In this document: positions 17,859 through 26,691 of the stretch, piece by piece
How the letters are laid out: every line of letters begins with the position of its first letter
Position numbering within the stretch: the stretch's first letter is position 1
Origin: Oscillospiraceae bacterium
GTDB taxonomy: Bacteria > Bacillota > Clostridia > Oscillospirales > Oscillospiraceae
Direction of reading: 5' to 3'
DNA: 54,778 bases
Assembly: GCA_017512485.1 (NCBI GenBank)
Contig: JAFWGE010000033.1
Location: 1 to 54,778, forward strand
Notes under the pieces: generated by a model
Told to the model about the DNA's origin: nothing
Databases searched by the model: none
What the model saw: the letters and a program-made list of their open reading frames with translations, nothing else
Translations under genes and position numbers: made by a program

Positions 17859-18051
17859 AGGAGCTGGTATACAAAAAAGGCCCACAGCCGTCGGTTTCCC
17901 TGAGACTGCGAGCCTTTTTCCTGTTGTATGCCCGTGGATCGCCTTCCCTGCGGGTCACCGGGTTCAAAGCGCCCCAGCTTCCGCGCTTTTTCAGGTCGAA
18001 CTCTCTTTTCTTCTTTTTTGAGAGTTTAGCATAGGGTACAAATCTTTCCAT
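17830..18051 (-). CDS. Small basic hypothetical protein
   Basis: A 73-residue, strongly basic protein (SKKKKREFDLKKR; NRKKARS). AAAGGAGA sits about 5 nt before ATG 18051, and a perfect-consensus promoter lies 65 nt upstream. The pattern FVPYAKLSKKKKRE...RGSWGALNPVTR...KAYNRKKAR resembles small uncharacterised clostridial proteins I have seen, but I cannot name a family. Its size and charge suggest nucleic-acid or ribosome contact (inference). The last ten residues overlap the 3' end of the NimA-like gene on the other strand. Confidence 0.75.
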   Translation of the reverse strand: MERFVPYAKLSKKKKREFDLKKRGSWGALNPVTRREGDPRAYNRKKARSLRETDGCGPFLYTSSSTTRLQASL

Positions 18052-18116
18052 AAATGTCTCCTTTCATGCGTGCGGGAATCTGTCCCGTCAGATCGCGGCA
18101 CTTGCCGGGAGAGAGA

Positions 18117-18145
18117 ATTATAACGCTGCCGCCGCGTGTTGTCAA
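18117..18145 (-). promoter_or_regulatory. Perfect-consensus sigma-A promoter for the small basic protein
   Basis: Minus strand TTGACA (18140-18145), exactly 17 nt, TATAAT (18117-18122). Both hexamers match consensus, the only such case in the window. The transcript would start near 18110 with a leader of about 60 nt before ATG 18051. Confidence 0.85.
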
Positions 18146-18305
18146 ATTCCGTGATGTGGGCAGACTCACCGCGCCGGGATGGCCGGTGTGGAAGGCGTTC
18201 GCGGAAAACACTGAGGGATATTGCGGTAAAAACAGGGATAAGCGCATGCGTGCCAGATTTGTCAGTGACTATATTTGGCAGCATTTTGCGAGAATACACT
18301 TTATA

Positions 18306-18331
18306 CTGTACCGTATACTTATGTGGTACAG
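18306..18331. repeat. Inverted repeat in the gap before the cohesin gene
   Basis: CTGTACC (18306-18312) and GGTACAG (18325-18331), perfect 7-bp arms with a 12-nt spacer, 64 nt upstream of the -35 box of the cohesin operon. It could be an operator. The surrounding gene-free stretch 18146-18394 shows no other feature I can support. Confidence 0.45.
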
Positions 18332-18394
18332 CATGTTGACGGCTTGCGTGAGGCCAGCGGCGGAAATTTCCTTGAACATATGTATAAATATCCC

Positions 18395-18424
18395 TTGCGT
18401 CTTCGTTTTTTATTATGTTATAAT
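18395..18424 (+). promoter_or_regulatory. Promoter of the cohesin/dockerin surface operon
   Basis: TTGCGT (18395-18400), 18-nt spacer, TATAAT (18419-18424) with a TG at the extended -10 position. The leader would be about 50 nt. Confidence 0.75.
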
Positions 18425-18480
18425 CAGTCAATCAGAGTAGTATGTATTCCTTTATTCTTTTAAGCAAAGGGGAAATGCAG

Positions 18481-19572
18481 ATGAAGAAAGTATTAGCTCT
18501 GTTTTTCTCCGTCGCCCTTCTCGTTTCTCTATGCGCGACAGGATTGGCAGCAGGGACGGAAATCAAAGTCAACGCCCCCTCTTCCATGCCAAAGAGCGGA
18601 GAGTCTTTCGAAGTGACGGTGGAGATCAGCGCCAACCCAGGGTTCAACGTTCTTGATTTGTTCCTGTCGTATAATACGGCACAGTTCACATGTAAGAGTG
18701 TCGAGACAGGGACGGTTCTCGGAAACGCTTTAGCGGCTACGAACGAGAACAATCAGGGCAGGGCAGTTGTTTCATCCGCGTCAGTGAAAAAAGTTACCGG
18801 TGACGGCGTCCTTGCGGTGCTCGTTTTTACCGCAGATCAGGATGTTACAGACTATTCTTTTTCGCTGCGCGGTACGGCCATAAGTGATGAAAACGGCAAT
18901 GAAATCCAAACCTCATTCGTCACTCCTGCCGGAAAGGAAAATACGCCCCCCGTAAAACCGAATGAAGGACAGAGCAGCGGCCAGACAGCGCCGCCTGCAC
19001 CGCAGACACAGTTTACTGACACGGCAGGCCATTGGGGAGCCTCGTTCATAGCCGAAGCCACACAGAGAGGCCTGTTCAAAGGTTACTCAGACGGCAGCTT
19101 CAAGCCTGACGTCAGCGTCACCAGGGCCCAGTTTGTAACGGTGCTGTGGCGAATGGCAGGATCCCCCGCGTCGGGCGCGTCCACTCCTTTCACCGATATT
19201 TCCGGCCAGATACAGGAGTTCAAAACGGCTATAGCCTGGGCGTACTCAAAGGGATATATCAACGGGACTTCGGCCACGACGTTCTCCCCTGACAGCAGTC
19301 TCACCCGTGAGGCAGCCATGAAGATACTGTTTGGATATGCCGGGGGAGTTGGGGGAATGGAAATGATGTTCACCGGTATCTACGACGACACTTTCCCCGA
19401 CAGCGGCAAGATCTCGTCCTGGGGAAAGAGCGGTATGTACTGGGGCATATATCATGAGATAATTTCCGGCACCAATGCCGGGACTCTCGATCCGCAGGGA
19501 GAGGCAACACGCGCACAATTGGCTAAAATACTTGTTAATTATCTCAATAAATCAGAAGGAGGAAAAATATGA
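18481..19572 (+). CDS. Secreted cohesin-domain protein anchored by three SLH motifs
   Basis: A 363-residue protein: signal peptide (about 1-25), a cohesin-like domain (about 26-155, with VEISANPGFNVLDLFLSYN and GDGVLAVLVF), a Pro/Gln-rich linker, and three S-layer-homology motifs (about 178-360: FTDTAGHWGASFIAEA..., FTDISGQIQ..., FPDSGKISSWG...). This is the layout of a cell-surface anchoring scaffoldin with a single cohesin. ATG 18481 is chosen since AGGGG ends 8 nt before it. The gene overlaps the dockerin gene by ATGA, implying coupled synthesis. The cohesin call is from pattern and length; binding specificity is unknown. Confidence 0.85.
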   Translation: MKKVLALFFSVALLVSLCATGLAAGTEIKVNAPSSMPKSGESFEVTVEISANPGFNVLDLFLSYNTAQFTCKSVETGTVLGNALAATNENNQGRAVVSSASVKKVTGDGVLAVLVFTADQDVTDYSFSLRGTAISDENGNEIQTSFVTPAGKENTPPVKPNEGQSSGQTAPPAPQTQFTDTAGHWGASFIAEATQRGLFKGYSDGSFKPDVSVTRAQFVTVLWRMAGSPASGASTPFTDISGQIQEFKTAIAWAYSKGYINGTSATTFSPDSSLTREAAMKILFGYAGGVGGMEMMFTGIYDDTFPDSGKISSWGKSGMYWGIYHEIISGTNAGTLDPQGEATRAQLAKILVNYLNKSEGGKI

Positions 19573-20180
19573 AAAGATGGATTAGTGTCTTCCTGGTGCT
19601 CAGCCTGGCGTTTGTGATCTTGTCTGTCCCCGCGCTGGCTGCTGCCCCTGAGGAAGGCATAACCGACGTCAAGGTGGAGAGCGCATATGCTTCCACCGTC
19701 AGCATCAAAGTCGATTCCGGTAAAGAGAAGCTGGACATCACTTATACCGGTGCTCAGAGCGGGTGCTATTATCTGGTGCTCGCCATGAGCGATCAGACCG
19801 GTACACCCACCGACAATAATATTGTATATATAGACCAGGCCAGCGCCGGTGGCAGCAGCATTACCATGACAGTGTATCCCAGCCAGCTCCAGGCACAGAC
19901 ATACTACATCTATATGTCCAGCAATGCCTCGTCAGGTATCACCAAGCTTGTAAAGGTAGCCTCCTTTACCTATGAGGTTCCTTACAAGCTGGGGGATGTA
20001 AACGAGGATAAGAAGATCAGCGGTGTCGACGCTCTGTGGGTCTTGCAGTCCGTTGCGGGCAACAGGTCGCTGACTGAATCCCAGAAGATGGCTGCGGACG
20101 CCGACAGGAACAACAAACTGAGCGGAGTGGACGCGCTGTACATCCTGCAAGCTGTTGCGGGCAACCGTACGCTGGCATAA
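19569..20180 (+). CDS. Secreted protein with C-terminal type I dockerin
   Basis: A 203-residue protein: signal peptide ending about ALAAA (1-25), an Ig-like domain (about 28-135), and a dockerin (about 138-203). The dockerin has two calcium loops, GDVNEDKKISGVDALWVLQSVAG and then DADRNNKLSGVDALYILQAVAG, with Asp/Asn/Ser/Asp ligands at positions 1, 3, 5, 9 and 12. The two halves are nearly symmetric, as in dockerins that bind cohesin in two orientations. A GGAGG site precedes ATG 19569, which overlaps the upstream stop. No catalytic domain is present, so it is not a classical cellulosomal enzyme. Likely partner: the cohesin encoded just upstream (inference). Confidence 0.85.
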   Translation: MKRWISVFLVLSLAFVILSVPALAAAPEEGITDVKVESAYASTVSIKVDSGKEKLDITYTGAQSGCYYLVLAMSDQTGTPTDNNIVYIDQASAGGSSITMTVYPSQLQAQTYYIYMSSNASSGITKLVKVASFTYEVPYKLGDVNEDKKISGVDALWVLQSVAGNRSLTESQKMAADADRNNKLSGVDALYILQAVAGNRTLA

Positions 20181-20196
20181 GATAAGGAGAAAGATA

Positions 20197-23100
20197 ATGA
20201 AGAAATCATTAACTGTGCTGTTGGCGGTTCTTATGGTGATCAGCCTTATACCTTTCTCCGCGTTGGCTGACACTTGGACTTCCAATAGCCCAACGGTGTC
20301 CCTCACTGCGGAGGGACCTGACTCAAACAAAGTAATCGCCGTCACTATAAACGTATCGGAATCCGACAATATATGCGTTTATACATTCTCTGTGGGATAC
20401 GACTCGAGCCTGGTAAGTGTGGACGAGGGAAACGGCACATTTGAGTATGAGAATGATGACGGAGATATGGTGCCCATCGGACTGACTTTGGACGGCGCCA
20501 ACACCACCGATAACTTCAACTTCAATTACGACCGTACCAAATCCGGCGACGGTGAGCAGAAAGTATTCCTCATCACCGATGCCAGAGAAAAAGGTATATC
20601 CAAAAACGGCTTTACCGCCACGATGTTCTTCAAGGTGAACGACGGCGTTGCCGACGGTTCCACTTTTACTTTCGAGCTTAAGGACGGCGTATTTGATGAC
20701 GCTTCCCTGTTTGAGGTGGGAAACAAAGACGGCGATGTCATCGACTTCCCCTCCACCGGTACATCTGTCAGCATAGTTCCTCCTGTGAGCGCACTTCAGA
20801 TCTCCGGGAAAGTAGCTACTCCTGCCAAGGGCGCTTCTGACACGTCCGATATCGGTTCCGCGGACGGACTGTCCGACGTGACGGTGACATGGAGCCCCGC
20901 TCTGAGTAGCAGTAAGTTTGCGGCCAGCACTGCGTACACGGCCACTGTTACGGTCACCCCCAAATCCGGAGTCACTCTGAAAGACGACGCTACTGTTACC
21001 GGAGGTCCTTCAGATCTTACCTTCACCAGGGACGGAGACAAGTTCACCGCCACAAAGACCTTTGAAAAGACCAAAGACAAGGAACTGACGAGCCTCACTC
21101 TGGATACCGCACCCAGCACCAAGACATATGAGCACGGCGATACACTGAACACCGCCGGAATGGTGCTCACAGCCGCATATGATAACGGTACCAGCGAGAA
21201 CGTCGCCACCAAGGCGGAGATCAAATACAATACGGGAGACGCCCTGTCCAAGGGCGACACCTCCGTGGAAGCCAGCTATGACGGAAAGAGCGTCACCATC
21301 GACGGCCTTACAGTCAACGCCAAGAAGGTAACAGTTACCGTGGCCGATATAGCTGACCAGGCCTACACCGGTTCCGCCATAGAGCCCGCCGTCACCGTGA
21401 ACTGCGCGGAGGAAGGCGTATCCCTTGTTAAGGATACCGACTATACCGTCGCCTACGCTTCAAATACCGACGTCGGCAAAGCTTCTGTAACGGTATCCCC
21501 TGTGGAGAGCAGTAAATATACCTTCACCGAGAGCAGCAAAAACTTCAATATAACCCCGGGTTCCATCAGCGAGGGCGATTTCACTATCGATACCGCCGCC
21601 AAGAAATATACCGGCGCCGCAATAGAACCCACGGTTACCAGCGACAAATATACCGCAGGCACCGATTATAAAGTTACCTACAGCAACAACAAGGCCGTAG
21701 GTGAGGCGACCATAAAGATCGACGGACAGGGCAACTTCGGCGGGAGCATTACAAAGACCTTTAAGATCACCGCTGTTCAGCTCACAATGGCCGCCACCGC
21801 CGAGGACAAGATTTATGACGGCACCGACGCTGCCACCATCAAGTCCGGAGCCCTTACAGGCGTACTGGGAAGCGACGACGTAAAAGTTGCTGAAGCCAGC
21901 ATCGAAGGTAAGTTTGACGATGCCAATGCGGGAACAGACAAGGCTGTGACCACCGAGGCCAAATTCACACTTACAGGAGCTGCGGCCGGCAACTACACGC
22001 TTAAGCAGCCCACCGGCCTTAAGGCCTCCATTGCAAAGGCCGCATCTGAAGACAAGACCGCTTCTGTTTCCGGCAAATACGGCAGCAGCGGTGAGTACGA
22101 TCTCAGTGCAGATATCCTTGAGGGCTGCACCGCCGGGACCATGGACGTCAGCAACACTGAAGGAGCCTTGACCGGTGCCCCGACAATGAACGGCACGACC
22201 CTTTCCTACTCGTTCGTAAATGACCCCGATAAGGTCGGTAAGACAGCAGTGGTCACTATCCCCATGAGCGGAACGAACTATGAGGACTACAACATAGTTA
22301 TCACCTTTACCGTTGCCGACAAGCTTGCCCAGACCATTGACGCCAAGAACGTCAAGGCAACCTACGGCGATACCGGCAAATCCGTAAAGGGAACAGTTAC
22401 AGTAGGAGACGGTGCTGTCAGTTACTCGCTCAAGAGCGGCGACGCTGTCAGCGTGAACAGCACAACCGGTGCTCTTACCATCAATAAGGCGGGAACGGCT
22501 GTTGTTACCGTTACGGCCGCCGCTACTGAAGATTATGCCGAGGCCACAAAGGACGTCAAAGTAACGATCAATAAAGCCGACGTCACCGTGACTGCAGTCG
22601 ATAAGACAATAAGCATCGGAGAAGAGCTGCCTGATCTGAGCGCTCCTGCCGAGGGCACGGATTACACTGTCGACGGCCTCAAGGGGTCCGACAAGCTGGG
22701 CGGCACAATCCAGATGGCTTACCAGAAGGACGGCGCCGACGTCACACCCGATGTTGCTTCAGAAGGCACCTATGATATCGTTATCACCGGAGCCACCGCT
22801 CCCAGCGACAACTACAATACACTTACGGTCAAGAACGGAACCCTTACCATCAACTCCAAGCTACCCCAGACCGTGACCGCTGAAGACGTAGTGACTGTAT
22901 ACGGCTCCATAGGCGCTATGGTAGCCGGTTCCACCGACGGAGACGGCGCAGTCACCTATGCAGTGAAGAGCGGCGAAGATGTCGTGTCCGTAAACTCTGC
23001 CTCGGGACTGCTCACTATCAAGAAGGCAGGTACTGCGGTTATTACCGTTACCGCCGCGGAGACAGAGACCTACGCTAAGGGTGAAAAAGAAATCACAGTT

Positions 23101-24405
23101 ACAGTCGACAGGAAAGAGATCCCGGTACCTGCGGCTGACACAACAGCATACACCTATAACGGCTCTGAGCAGGCCTATCAGATCCCTGCCAGTGACGCTT
23201 ACACCGTTACCGGAGCTGAGCAGACCAACGCTGGCAGCTATGACGTGACAGTGGCTCTCAATGACAAAGCCAACACCGTATGGGAAGACGGGACCGACAG
23301 CGATAAGACCTTCACTTTCGCAATAGCTAAAGCTGAAGTCATAGTCACAGCCATCGACAGGTCCATCTATGTCGGAGCCAAGGCACCTGACCTCAGCGCT
23401 CCTGTTGAAGGAACCGACTACGTGGTCACCGGTCTCCAGGGCACAGACACTCTGGACAGCGTAAGCCTCAGCTACAGCAAAGACGGCACAGCCGCCACTC
23501 CCGACACCTCCAAGGCCGGCAATTACGATATAGTTGTGGAAGCTGCTGTATCCGGAACAAACTACAACCTCACCACCGTAAACGGCGTACTCAAAATATC
23601 CAGTATCTACTACGAGATAGTGACTCCCACCAAGAACATAACGGTCACTTCTTCCGCCCACGGTAGGGTCATCGTGACTCCCACCTCTGCGGTCAAGGGT
23701 TCCACCGTTACCGTAACGACTATACCTGACGAGGGATATGAACTCGGTACTCTCGTAGTTACCGACAGCACCGGCAACAAGGTACAGCTTACCGACCTTG
23801 GCGGCGGGAAGCAGACCTTCAAGATGCCCGGCGACAAAGTTGTTGTCAGCGCAACGTTCGTTCCCAAGGCCAAACAGAGCCCCTTCGTTGATGTTCCTAC
23901 CTCGGCTTATTACTTTGAGCCCGTGGTGTGGGCGGTGGAGCAGGGTATAACCACCGGTACCTCCGCCACCACGTTCGGACCCAACGAGAGCTGCACCCGC
24001 GCCCAGGCAGTGACGTTCCTGTGGAGGATGGCCGGTAAACCCGTTGCGACCTCAGCAGTTAATCCGATCACCGATGTTGCTGAGAAGGATTACTTCTACA
24101 GCGCAGTGCTGTGGGCAGTGGAGAAGGGCATTACCCTTGGTACTTCCGCCACGACCTTCAGCCCCGACGACATAGTTACCCGTGCTCAGATGGTGACGTT
24201 CCTGTGGAGATACGCGGGCAAGCCTTCCATGGGTTCCGCGAATCCGTTCACTGACGTTGCTGAGAAGGATTACTTCTACAGTGCAGTGCTGTGGGCAGTG
24301 GAAAAGAACATTACCGTTGGTACTTCCGCCACGACCTTCAGCCCCGACGACACCTGCAACAGGAGCCAGACAGTCACATTCCTCTATCGTTACAACGCAA
24401 AATAA
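20197..24405 (+). CDS. Large S-layer-anchored repeat protein (adhesin-like)
   Basis: A 1402-residue secreted protein starting at ATG 20197 (AAGGAG upstream). Signal peptide about 1-25; cohesin-like domain about 30-188; Ig-like repeats about 190-515; a YDG-type unit near 537 (KIYDGTD); paired MBG/Big-type units at about 711-970 and 976-1130, where DLSAPAEGTDYTV and DLSAPVEGTDYVV recur; an InlB B-repeat-like unit about 1146-1222 (SSAHGRVIVTPTSAVKG); three SLH motifs about 1228-1402. Such proteins attach to cell-wall polymers through SLH and extend outward. Function as adhesin or scaffold is inference. Codon use is biased toward GCC/ACC, suggesting high expression. Confidence 0.85.
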   Translation: MKKSLTVLLAVLMVISLIPFSALADTWTSNSPTVSLTAEGPDSNKVIAVTINVSESDNICVYTFSVGYDSSLVSVDEGNGTFEYENDDGDMVPIGLTLDGANTTDNFNFNYDRTKSGDGEQKVFLITDAREKGISKNGFTATMFFKVNDGVADGSTFTFELKDGVFDDASLFEVGNKDGDVIDFPSTGTSVSIVPPVSALQISGKVATPAKGASDTSDIGSADGLSDVTVTWSPALSSSKFAASTAYTATVTVTPKSGVTLKDDATVTGGPSDLTFTRDGDKFTATKTFEKTKDKELTSLTLDTAPSTKTYEHGDTLNTAGMVLTAAYDNGTSENVATKAEIKYNTGDALSKGDTSVEASYDGKSVTIDGLTVNAKKVTVTVADIADQAYTGSAIEPAVTVNCAEEGVSLVKDTDYTVAYASNTDVGKASVTVSPVESSKYTFTESSKNFNITPGSISEGDFTIDTAAKKYTGAAIEPTVTSDKYTAGTDYKVTYSNNKAVGEATIKIDGQGNFGGSITKTFKITAVQLTMAATAEDKIYDGTDAATIKSGALTGVLGSDDVKVAEASIEGKFDDANAGTDKAVTTEAKFTLTGAAAGNYTLKQPTGLKASIAKAASEDKTASVSGKYGSSGEYDLSADILEGCTAGTMDVSNTEGALTGAPTMNGTTLSYSFVNDPDKVGKTAVVTIPMSGTNYEDYNIVITFTVADKLAQTIDAKNVKATYGDTGKSVKGTVTVGDGAVSYSLKSGDAVSVNSTTGALTINKAGTAVVTVTAAATEDYAEATKDVKVTINKADVTVTAVDKTISIGEELPDLSAPAEGTDYTVDGLKGSDKLGGTIQMAYQKDGADVTPDVASEGTYDIVITGATAPSDNYNTLTVKNGTLTINSKLPQTVTAEDVVTVYGSIGAMVAGSTDGDGAVTYAVKSGEDVVSVNSASGLLTIKKAGTAVITVTAAETETYAKGEKEITVTVDRKEIPVPAADTTAYTYNGSEQAYQIPASDAYTVTGAEQTNAGSYDVTVALNDKANTVWEDGTDSDKTFTFAIAKAEVIVTAIDRSIYVGAKAPDLSAPVEGTDYVVTGLQGTDTLDSVSLSYSKDGTAATPDTSKAGNYDIVVEAAVSGTNYNLTTVNGVLKISSIYYEIVTPTKNITVTSSAHGRVIVTPTSAVKGSTVTVTTIPDEGYELGTLVVTDSTGNKVQLTDLGGGKQTFKMPGDKVVVSATFVPKAKQSPFVDVPTSAYYFEPVVWAVEQGITTGTSATTFGPNESCTRAQAVTFLWRMAGKPVATSAVNPITDVAEKDYFYSAVLWAVEKGITLGTSATTFSPDDIVTRAQMVTFLWRYAGKPSMGSANPFTDVAEKDYFYSAVLWAVEKNITVGTSATTFSPDDTCNRSQTVTFLYRYNAK
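24061..24351 (+). repeat. Near-identical 111-nt direct repeats encoding SLH motifs 2 and 3
   Basis: Bases 24061-24171 and 24241-24351 align without gaps, exactly 180 nt apart, with 8 differences in 111 positions by eye. They code for the same DVAEKDYFYSAVLWAVEK segment. The first SLH motif is much less similar at the DNA level, so motifs 2 and 3 look like a recent duplication or conversion. Confidence 0.85.
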
Positions 24406-24423
24406 ATCGCAATTCCATAAAAG

Positions 24424-24454
24424 AAATCGCAGGGGCCTCGGCCCCTGCGATTTT
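24424..24454 (+). terminator. Intrinsic terminator after the SLH protein
   Basis: Stem AAATCGCAGGGGC with its complement around a short loop, ending in TTTT at 24451-24454. It lies 19 nt after the stop codon of the large SLH gene. Confidence 0.88.
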
Positions 24455-24537
24455 GATAAATGGGAAAATATCCGCGTACGCGCCCTGCCCTTAAGGAAGT
24501 GTTCTGACAGATAAGCCGCGTACATATGGGAGAGCTT

Positions 24538-26025
24538 ATGAAAAATAAACTTTGCAGTTTAGTACTTGCATTGATAGCTTCGGCGGTATGTTTCACGACA
24601 GCGGTCCGCGTATCGGACAAGGCACTGGCCATGGACTCGCAGGATATGGCACAGGCTTCGGTAATGGCTGACGGGGCAAAGGAACTTACCAAACTGCTGG
24701 CGCAAGCCGTATGGAACGGGGATACCTCTGTTGTTGTCAATTATTCAAATTATGGTCTTACATTTGAAGAGTTCGACCGTGTTCTAGCGGAACTGTCCCT
24801 TATTCCCAAGACGTTTGCGGCTGACAGTTACAATTATTCCGGGTGGGATACTTCATATATCGTATATCCCAGATATTATCAGGAGATATATGATGATTAC
24901 GACGCCGCGAAGGAATTATTCACAAGCACGATACAAAAAATAGCCGGGTTGGCAGCTTCGTATGGGAGCGATCTGGAGAAGATCCTGTTTGTAAACGACT
25001 ACCTGTGCGAAAACTACAACTATGATTACTCATATTCCAGACACGACCCGTACTCAATGTTCAGGGATGGGGTAGGAGTATGTCAGGCGTTTACCCGCGC
25101 TTTCACGGCGGTGATGGACGAGTTGGGCATTGAGAGTACATTTGTACGCAGCGACAGCATGAATCATGTTTGGAACATCGTACGCGTTGAAGGGAAATGG
25201 TACCATATCGATGTCACATGGAACGAGAATCAGACCCGTTCACTGCCTGGCACAGCCGCGCACAAGTATTTCCTCACTTCCACCGAATGGCTGAAAAGTT
25301 CCGAAGCCGGGCATCTGGAAGAAAACGACTGGGTGTACGGTGAAGACGTTCAGTGCGGCAATACAGACTATGACGAATATTTCTGGCGCAGCAGCAAGTC
25401 ACATTTTATCAAAAGCGATGAGTATTGGTACTTTGTGGACGAAGACGGCCTTGGAAGATGGAACGGCTCATCAGGTACTTTCATCAGGCTCGCGGAATTC
25501 TCTGAAATCTTTAAAGACAGCTACCCGGGAGTGACCCTGAACGGCGCTTTATGCGACTATTCGGGCCTGGTATCCGCGGGCGGCAGTCTGTATTTTAACG
25601 GCAGTTTTAACGTAGTTCGCTACAACATAAACAGCGGAACAACCGAAAGCCTTGTCGATACTTTGTTCGACAGCATGAGCGTTATGACTTTGTGGCTTGA
25701 TGGAGCTGACGTCGTATATCGTGTGCATGGTTCATCTGGATACGAGGACAGGACGATACCCCTGACGGAGACCGTAAGAGTGGCCGAGGGGCACTACGGT
25801 TACAGTAAGATGGATGACGAACTGACCATTCATGCCGACGAGGGGGCGACCGTTATCGCGGTTTGTCTGGACGTCGACGGGAGGATGACGACGTATAAGA
25901 TCATAAATGCCGTATCGGACGGCGTGATTTTACTTGACGGACAGAGTGTTCAGACTGTCAGGCTAATCAGCGTATCAGCAGCATATTCCCCAATCTGCAG
26001 GACAGTTGACGTATCCGCTGCGTGA
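24538..26025 (+). CDS. Secreted transglutaminase-like (cysteine protease fold) protein
   Basis: A 495-residue exported protein. A signal peptide spans about 1-32 (KNKLCSLVLALIASAVCFTTAV). The transglutaminase-like core has the Cys-His-Asp triad: C182 in GVGVCQAF, H210 in MNHVWN, D225 in YHIDVTWNE. The C-terminal half (about 250-495) is beta-rich with no family I recognise. ATG 24538 follows GGGAG by 5 nt; ATG 24526 overlaps that site. Bacterial members cross-link or cleave cell-surface proteins or peptides; next to the SLH proteins a role in modifying surface proteins is plausible but unproven. Confidence 0.85.
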   Translation: MKNKLCSLVLALIASAVCFTTAVRVSDKALAMDSQDMAQASVMADGAKELTKLLAQAVWNGDTSVVVNYSNYGLTFEEFDRVLAELSLIPKTFAADSYNYSGWDTSYIVYPRYYQEIYDDYDAAKELFTSTIQKIAGLAASYGSDLEKILFVNDYLCENYNYDYSYSRHDPYSMFRDGVGVCQAFTRAFTAVMDELGIESTFVRSDSMNHVWNIVRVEGKWYHIDVTWNENQTRSLPGTAAHKYFLTSTEWLKSSEAGHLEENDWVYGEDVQCGNTDYDEYFWRSSKSHFIKSDEYWYFVDEDGLGRWNGSSGTFIRLAEFSEIFKDSYPGVTLNGALCDYSGLVSAGGSLYFNGSFNVVRYNINSGTTESLVDTLFDSMSVMTLWLDGADVVYRVHGSSGYEDRTIPLTETVRVAEGHYGYSKMDDELTIHADEGATVIAVCLDVDGRMTTYKIINAVSDGVILLDGQSVQTVRLISVSAAYSPICRTVDVSAA

Positions 26026-26054
26026 TTTGAGCGGTAGGTATTATAAACATTGAT

Positions 26055-26101
26055 AAACGGCAAGAGACCTGCGCTTCTGCGCGCAGGCCTCTTGCCGTTT
26101 T
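26055..26101. terminator. Bidirectional terminator between convergent genes
   Basis: A long stem around 26055-26101 (AACGGCAAGAG with CTCTTGCCGTT, then CCTGCGC with GCGCAGG) with TTTT on plus and GTTTATC on minus. It separates the transglutaminase gene from the minus-strand redox operon. A second weaker GC hairpin lies at 26109-26130. Confidence 0.88.
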
Positions 26102-26181
26102 GGGACCGGAGCGGCGGATCATATCGCCGCCATTATGCTTTGTTCATGTGCCGTGAGACGCGGCTGGGTCTGTTGCAGCGT

Positions 26182-26691
26182 TTATCTCTGGCTGTCTGAG
26201 AGAACCGCGCAACGGAAAACCAGGGAATCCTCCTGCGGGACGTCGTTTTCGGATATGTCCACCAGTTTCAGAGCGTCAAAGGTACAGCCCTTCACGCAGG
26301 CGGGCTGGAGTCCGGCGCTGATCCTGTCTATACACCCGTCGCACTTCCTCATCTTGTTGTCGGGTCCGAACGTGGGAGCGCCAAAGGGACAGGCCATGGC
26401 ACAACTGTGGCAGCCTATGCAGTAGGTGTTGTTGTACAGGGTAAGCCCGGTCTCCGGGTCTTTATAAAGGCATCCGGAGGGGCACGCGGTCACACATGGG
26501 GCATTGTCACAGTGCATGCACGACATGGAATAATACGCGATCTCACCGGTCCTGCGTGTCTCCTGACGGAAAACTACCCGGAATGGTCTCGCTCCCGTAG
26601 AGAGGTCGATGTCGTTCTGATCCATGCAGGCTACGGCGCAGGAGCCGCAGGCACAGCATTTCGAAAGGTCGAGTTCAAGCTTAAGTTTCAT
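26182..26691 (-). CDS. Four-cluster [4Fe-4S] ferredoxin subunit (DmsB/NrfC/HycB-like)
   Basis: A 169-residue electron-transfer subunit with four cysteine sets: C12-x2-C-x2-C-x3-C; SCMHCDNAPCVTAC (x2, x4, x3); YCIGCHSCAMAC (x2, x2, x3); and KCDGC-x11-C-x3-C. That is the full DmsB-type arrangement. ATG 26691 has a GGAGG site and overlaps the stop of the molybdopterin gene by 4 nt. It should carry electrons between the Mo subunit and the FAD protein or a membrane partner. No membrane anchor subunit or TorD-like chaperone follows. Confidence 0.93.
   Translation of the reverse strand: MKLKLELDLSKCCACGSCAVACMDQNDIDLSTGARPFRVVFRQETRRTGEIAYYSMSCMHCDNAPCVTACPSGCLYKDPETGLTLYNNTYCIGCHSCAMACPFGAPTFGPDNKMRKCDGCIDRISAGLQPACVKGCTFDALKLVDISENDVPQEDSLVFRCAVLSDSQR

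Noticed and set aside
17991..18431. Minus-strand open frame of 146 codons
   Set aside because: Runs through the perfect promoter at 18117-18145 and overlaps the start of the better-supported 73-residue gene; no ribosome site.
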